Below, piece by piece: positions 58,838 through 64,000 of a DNA stretch of 64,000 nt (positions are counted from its first letter, which is position 1; the number at the start of each line of letters is the position of its first letter). This stretch comes from Paratinospora sagittata. Lineage: Eukaryota > Streptophyta > Magnoliopsida > Ranunculales > Menispermaceae. The stretch is from contig CM069593.1 of NCBI GenBank assembly GCA_035771175.1, forward strand, positions 46,933,554 through 46,997,553, in the 5' to 3' direction. The notes below the pieces were generated by a model that worked only from the letters and a program-made list of their open reading frames with translations, searched no databases and was not told the origin of the DNA. The position numbers were made by a program, and so were the translations under genes.

Positions 58838-59117
58838 GGGGGAGTGTTGAGATTTGTTTCCTATTGTTGATAGATATGTTTCCTGTACAGAATTATTTCC
58901 TTAAGGATTTATTTCCTTAAGGATTTATTTCCTTTAAGGAATATAGCAGTTACTAAAATTGTAAATGTAGCCATAAGTCCATAGCCCTGTATGTCTATAT
59001 ATATGGAGTCCCTCCATTAAGACATTACACAAGAATAAAGATCTTTTCTCTTCTCCCGTGGATGTAGGCCATAAAGCTGAACCACGTTATATCTTTGTGT
59101 CTTTTATTATTTTAACA

Positions 59118-60502
59118 CTTCTCATTTATTTACGACCTATTCACCTTGTTCTGGTCATAAAAAAGTTAGGATTGCTGATGGTAGTCACTCCTCTATAGCT
59201 GGTACAGGTTCTGTTATCCTCTCTTCACCCATTACATTAAAATCTGTTTTACATGTACCAAGCCTAGCATGTAACCTCTTATCAGTCAATAAATTAGCCC
59301 ATGATTCTAATTGTTGTGTCCTATTTTTTGAATCCCATTGTGAATTTCAGGACCTAGTGTCGAGGAGGATGATTGGCAGTGCTGAACTAGTGGACAGTCT
59401 CTATTATTTCAATGGAAGTCCTTCCAAAAATAAACAAGCTCATGGCTTGACTGGTACTTTGGGTTCAATCTCTGTTCATGATCAAATAATGCTCCGACAT
59501 CTTAGACTAGGGCACCCTAGTTTCCCTTATTTAAAGCGTTTGTTTCCTAGTTAGTTTAAACGGGTGGATTATACTTCTCTTATTTGTGAAACTTGTTTGC
59601 AATCTAAGAGTCATCGTTCTATTTTTCAAATAAAACCATATTCAGCCTTCAAACCTTTTTATCTTATTCATAGTGATGTTTGGGGCCCATCTAGAATTTC
59701 AACTATTTCTGGAAAACGATGGTTCGTAACTTTCATTGATGATTGGCTATATTTAATGAACTCTAAATCTGAAGTGGGAAACTTATTCAAAATTTTTTAT
59801 CAAATGATTGCCAATCATTTTCAAACAAACATTGGAATCTTAAGAAGTGATAATGGAATGTAGTTTTATAATGAATGCCTAGGGAGTTTTCTAACTGAAA
59901 AAGGAATTATCCATCAACCTACTTGCCGAGAAACCCCTCAACAAAATGGTATTGCCGAGAGAAAAAATAGACACTTGCTTGAGGTTGCTCGTGCACTAAT
60001 ATTTTCAATGAATGTCCCAAAATATTTGTGGGGGGATGCAGTTCTTATTGCATGCTATCTTATTAATCGCATGCCTTCAAAAGTTTTAAATTATAAGACT
60101 TCTTTAGAAAGTCTCACCACAACTTTTCCAGGAAATAGAATAACATTTGATTTACCCCTAAAAGTTTTTGGAAGTACTATTTTTGTTCACGTTCCCAGTC
60201 ACCTTCGATCTAAACTTGAACCAAGAGCTGAAAAATGTGTTTTTCTAGGGTATGCATCCAATAAAAAAGGCTACAAATGTTATAATCTAGCTACGCACAA
60301 AACATATGTTAGTATGGATGTCAATTTCCTGGAAAACCAATCATTTTTTGACAAAACTTCTCTTCAGGGGGAGAGAATTAATGAAGATCAGTTTTGGCAA
60401 ACTCAAAATAATCCTACCCCAAGTATGTTCTTTGAAACAAAAATTTTAAATAATGGAAACGAAGGGAGCTCTAGTTTATCATTGTCAGACTCTAATGAAT
60501 AA
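59118..60502 (+). pseudogene. Outer copia protease tail and integrase, multiple breaks
   Basis: Protease C-terminal part (VLHVPSLACNLLSVNKLAH), GAG-pre-integrase (HLRLGHPSFPYLKRLFPS, then a stop), zinc ligands CETC, integrase core HSDVWGPSRI, RSDNGM followed by a stop at about 59863, then QQNGIAERKNRHLL. The C-terminal integrase has VPKYLWGDAVL, CVFLGYASNKKGYKCY. At least three in-frame stops and a short deletion after FIDDW. Confidence 0.85.
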
Positions 60503-62352
60503 AAAACAAGGGGAGAAAAAGTACAAGAGCAACGTCAACCTAAACTATGTGTTTATACAATAAGGAAATTTCATTTAAATGGTGGAGATCATCTATCTAA
60601 TGTTCAACAAGATCAATCATCTCTCCCGGTGGCTCAAAACCCTGGTATTGTCTCAAACACTAATCCTATTCCTATTTCAGATCTTGATGTTCCCATAGTC
60701 ATTAGGAAAGGTGTTAGAACCTGCACTACACATCCTATTGCTAAATATCTGTCTTACACTAAACTTTCTGAGAAAGATAGAGCTTTTACCCTAAATCTCT
60801 CTAAAACTTTTATTTCGAGAACCATTCAGGAAGCAATTAAGAACCCGGATTGGAAATCAGCAGTGTTGGAGGAAATGCATGCTCTCAAGAAGAGTGGTAC
60901 ATGGGACCTTGTTGAACTCCGAGAGAAAAGAAGGTTGTCGGATGTAAATGGGTTTTTACCATTAAATGTAAGGCCGATGGAAGTGTGGAAAGGTATAAGG
61001 CGAGGTTAGTTGCCAAGGGTTTTACACTGACTTTGGGGATTGATTATCAAGAGACCTTTGCTCCTATGGCCAAGATCAACTCTATTCGGGTTTTAATCTC
61101 ACTTGCTGTACACTTGGATTGGCAACTATACCAGCTAGACATTAAGAACGCTTTCCTAAATGGAGGCTTGGAGGAGGAAGTCTTTATGCAATTACCACCT
61201 GGATTTGAAGAAGATTTAGGGAGAGGCAAGGTGTGCAAACTTAAAAATTCTCTTTATGGACTCAAACAGTCCCCTAGAGCATGGTTTGGGAGGTTTGAAA
61301 GAGTTGTAAAAAACCAAGGTTATTCTCAAAGCCAAGCAGACCACACACTTTTCTTTAAACACTTAAAAGGATAAGAAAATTGCCATTTTAATAGTCTATG
61401 TAGATGATATAATTTTGATAGGTGACGACCATATGGAGCTTGAGAGGTTGAAGAATCTAGCCCAAGAATTTGAAGTGAAAGACCTTGGGAAACTAAAATA
61501 TTTTCTTGGAATGAAATTTGCAAGATCCAAGAAAGGAATTTTTATGTCCCAAAGGAAATATGTCCTTGACCTATTGGAGGAGACTGGACTACTTGGGAGT
61601 AAAGCTGTGGAGACTCCTGTGGAACCAAACACAAAGTTACAGCTTGCAAAAGTTGAGGAGATAGTGGATAGAGAGAGGTACCAGCGGTTGGTTGGGAGGT
61701 TAATATACTTGTCACACACACGGCCGCACATAGCGTTTGCTGTTAACCTAGTGAGTCAATTCATGCACTCACCAAGCCAAGATCATCTCAATGCTGTGTA
61801 CAAAATTTTGAAGTATCTCAAGGGGACTCCTGGTAAAGGACTTTTGTTCGAGAAAAATGGGCATTTACAAGTGGAAATCTACATGGATGCTGATTGGGCT
61901 GGGAGTGTTATTGATAGAAGATCCACATCCGGTTATTGCACCTTTGTTGGAGGTAATCTAGTCACTTGGCGGAGTAAAAAGCAAAGTGTGGTTGCTAGGA
62001 GCAGTGCAAAAGCCGAGTATAGAGCAGTTGCTCATGGAGTGCGTGAAGGGATCTGGATAAAGCCTCTACTAGAAGAATTAAAGGTTACCAGTTCGCTGGG
62101 CCTATGAAGGTTTATTGTGATAATAATTCAGCTATCGCTATTGCTCATAATCCTGTTCTTCATGATAGGACCAAACATGTGGAAGTTGACAAACATTTCA
62201 TAAAGGAGAAATTAGACAGTGGAACGATTTGTATGCCTTATCTTCCTACGGGAGAACAAGTGGCTGATATACTAACTAAGGGGTTGGCCATGAAACAATT
62301 TGATAAGTTAGTCGGCAAACTTTCCATGCAAGATATCTTTAGTCCAGCTTGA
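60503..62352 (+). pseudogene. Outer copia reverse transcriptase and RNase H, multiple breaks
   Basis: RT begins after TWDLVELREKRR with a frameshift near 60930-61010; then [38 protein letters not shown] and [12 protein letters not shown] frame break near 61372 precedes IVYVDDIILIGDD. The RNase H part has YMDADWAGSVIDRRST, ARSSAKAEYRAV, a break at about 62105, then YCDNNSAIAIAHN and VADILTKG. It ends 8 bases before the 3' LTR. Confidence 0.88.
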
Positions 62353-62608
62353 TGGAGAGTGTTGGAAATCCAAATTTTGTTGGAAATCCAGATCGAGTTC
62401 CACCAAATCTGTCCTTATCAGATTAGATAATTTTAGTTTGAATAGGAGCTTTGTTGTTCCTAGAAATATGGGATTATACTAACTGTACAATTTTGATCTT
62501 GTAGATTTTGAATTTTAGATTCTTTTGTTTTTTATCTTGTACATTTATAAATTGCTGTAAGCCTGCATGATTTAATGAGAAGAACAAATTTTTCTCTCAA
62601 ATTTTACA

Positions 62609-63222
62609 TGTTCATTCACAACTATGGCTCAACATGTTGTCGCCGCACATGGGTCACGTGGACATTGAACTTTTTCCATCTGGGTACGCTAGGACTTTGA
62701 CTCCTTTGAAGGTCAAGTTCCTTTTTGATTTAACCCTAGCATTGTCAAGATCATGGAAATCAACATAGTTTCTATTTGTAACAATTATTTGGGTTAGAAA
62801 ATCAAGGTTGAAAACCTCATCTTGTGTGTGAGAAGGTTTTGCTCCAAAACCTTAGGTTTAAGTCCCTAAAATGGAGAAATCTAGGTTTTTTGCATAACTA
62901 ACTGATTTCCTAGGTTTGTAACCGTTAAAGGTTGGGGTTTTGGTTGGAAATCATGAAGCACAAACTTAGAAACTCCACCCACAACCCTGGGACACGTTTC
63001 CCATAATTTAAGAAGCTTTAAAGGATATTAAGGATTTGAATCTTAATGCAATCTTGATTTGAATCTTTCTAGGTTGTTCCCCTAGGTGTTTAACACTTAG
63101 AAATCAAGTGTAAGGTCTGAAATCCATGGAGCATGCCCTTTAATATCAAAACCCTAGCCTAAATTTTTTTTTCCGGAGTGCCTTTAGTAAGCCAATTTAT
63201 ATGTTTTTTCTTTCATCAATGC

Positions 63223-63285
<63 letters not shown>

Positions 63286-64000
63286 CTCCGAAAAAAAAAA
63301 ACAACATAGTAGAAGAAGTTACCTAGAGGTTGAATCTCGTATGAATCAACCTTTGTAACTCTCTTTTTGTTTTAGATGAAACAAGATAATATTTATATTA
63401 GTAATTGAAATATGTAAAAGTACAAAATGAGTACCAGTAGTACTCACACTTACGTACCCCAGTGTTTTCAAGGCACCAAGGCAATGTCTAGGCAATTTGC
63501 CCTGTCTAGGCGAGGTGTAGCCTAGATGAAGCCTAGACGTAGCCTAGACGATACAAAAATATTTATATCTAGGTCCTAGATAATTAATTAATTATTTATA
63601 GGTCCCTGGACAGTTCATATACATAGTTATATATATCTAACTATATTCTATAATGAATGTTAAATTTCATAAAATGATAAACAACACTTCATACTAATTA
63701 AAATTATGTCCACAAATTGTTGGGTAGCAAATATCTGTCGTCGGAGGGTCGCCAGAGATTTCGATGGCGTTTCTTGGTTGGAGCAAATGGAAAGAATGGG
63801 CTTAGGGAGAGAGAGGTTCGAGGGTTTCTGTTTTTAAAGCTCTTTTTAAAAAATAAAATAAAATAAATTAAAGAGACACCCCTAAACGTTTTAAATATTT
63901 GCACAAACCCCCACTGCCTGTCTAGCACTACGCCTTGAAAACATTGACATACACCCAACTACATTAGCATAGTAGTCACATTAAACTTACCCAATTTCTA
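62609..64000. other. Right flank of the nest, nothing coding recognised
   Basis: After the TSD the DNA is AT-rich. A CT microsatellite runs from about 63227 to 63281. Near 63470-63560 short direct repeats of GCCTAGAC/GTCTAGGC form a small G+C-richer repeat of the type often found in plant dispersed elements. I did not find the missing terminal nucleotidase exon here. Confidence 0.5.

Larger units (their letters stand above)
54335..59117 (+). mobile_element. Inner Ty1-copia retrotransposon, recent and gag-less
   Basis: The LTRs 54335-54591 and 58845-59117 are identical by eye except for a 16-bp tandem duplication in the 3' LTR. Perfect TSD CTTCT (54330-54334 and 59118-59122). The PBS TGGTATCAGAG starts right after the 5' LTR. 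Polypurine GAGGGGGAG abuts the 3' LTR. One long pol frame follows, but the gag capsid and zinc knuckle are missing; the leader instead holds a pyrimidine-rich then purine-rich low-complexity block (54973-55280). It shares its family with the minus-strand element at 17453-20012. Confidence 0.95.
52854..62608 (+). mobile_element. Outer Ty1-copia retrotransposon, interrupted by a second copia
   Basis: The 5' LTR 52854-53084 and 3' LTR 62360-62608 have TG...CA ends and are flanked by a perfect TSD TGTTC (52849-52853 and 62609-62613). The LTRs differ at about eight of 231 positions, plus an 18-bp tandem duplication at the start of the 3' LTR. The sequence after the 5' LTR reads TGGTGAGCC, not the initiator-Met type. 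A purine-rich GATGGAGAG precedes the 3' LTR. Gag and pol domains are present but have several stops and frameshifts. An inner copia (54335-59117) sits in the protease coding region. Confidence 0.95.

Overview
This is nuclear DNA of a flowering plant, most likely a eudicot with a fairly repeat-rich genome. The evidence is spliced genes with GT-AG introns, plant-specific protein architectures, Ty1-copia retrotransposons primed by initiator-Met tRNA, Au-type SINEs, Tourist-like MITEs and AT-rich intergenic DNA. The species cannot be named from sequence alone. There are no bacterial operons, CRISPR arrays, rRNA genes or convincing tRNA genes.

Four host genes are visible. (1) 48-155 (+) is the last exon of an ML-domain (NPC2/MD-2-like) lipid-binding secretory protein whose body lies off the left edge. 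(2) 4200-5423 (+) is an intronless glutaredoxin-like protein with a C-terminal CxxC cysteine cluster; a 99-bp unit is triplicated just after its stop. (3) A methyl-CpG-binding-domain protein of the MBD10/MBD11 type runs on the minus strand. Exon 1 is at 33443-33559, exon 2 at 7775-7925 and exon 3 at 6847-7670. The exons join in frame to 363 codons, so intron 1 is about 25.5 kb. (4) 38150-48054 (+) carries seven exons of a cytosolic 5'-nucleotidase III / UMPH-1 (HAD) gene. It has a one-base insertion in exon 5, and no terminal exon is visible before the right edge.

Most of the rest is transposable-element DNA sitting in, or beside, the introns of genes 3 and 4. The MBD intron holds a non-autonomous LTR element (9412-11337), six Au-like SINE copies, a LINE 3' remnant, a head-to-head pair of snRNA-type USE/TATA promoter modules (about 14455-14735), a deletion-derivative copia on the minus strand (17453-20012), a Ty3/gypsy gag scrap, a Tnt1/Tork-like copia with intact 5-bp TSD (22814-27860), a 102-bp tandem array and a Tourist-like MITE (32000-32390). 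The nucleotidase introns hold a MITE, three SINEs, a second copy of the same non-autonomous LTR element (44644-46464) inside another MITE, and hAT-like repeats. Downstream of the last visible exon is a two-level copia nest: an outer element (52854-62608, TSD TGTTC) whose protease region is split by an inner element (54335-59117, TSD CTTCT). The inner LTRs are identical apart from a 16-bp tandem duplication.

The MBD and nucleotidase genes are divergent, separated by about 4 kb of AT-rich DNA. G-box cores (CACGTG) lie near both. I see no evidence of a new multi-gene system. The most interesting signals are the giant TE-filled intron that splits the MBD domain, the gag-less but very recently inserted copia, the divergent USE/TATA palindrome, and the frameshifted and possibly interrupted nucleotidase gene.
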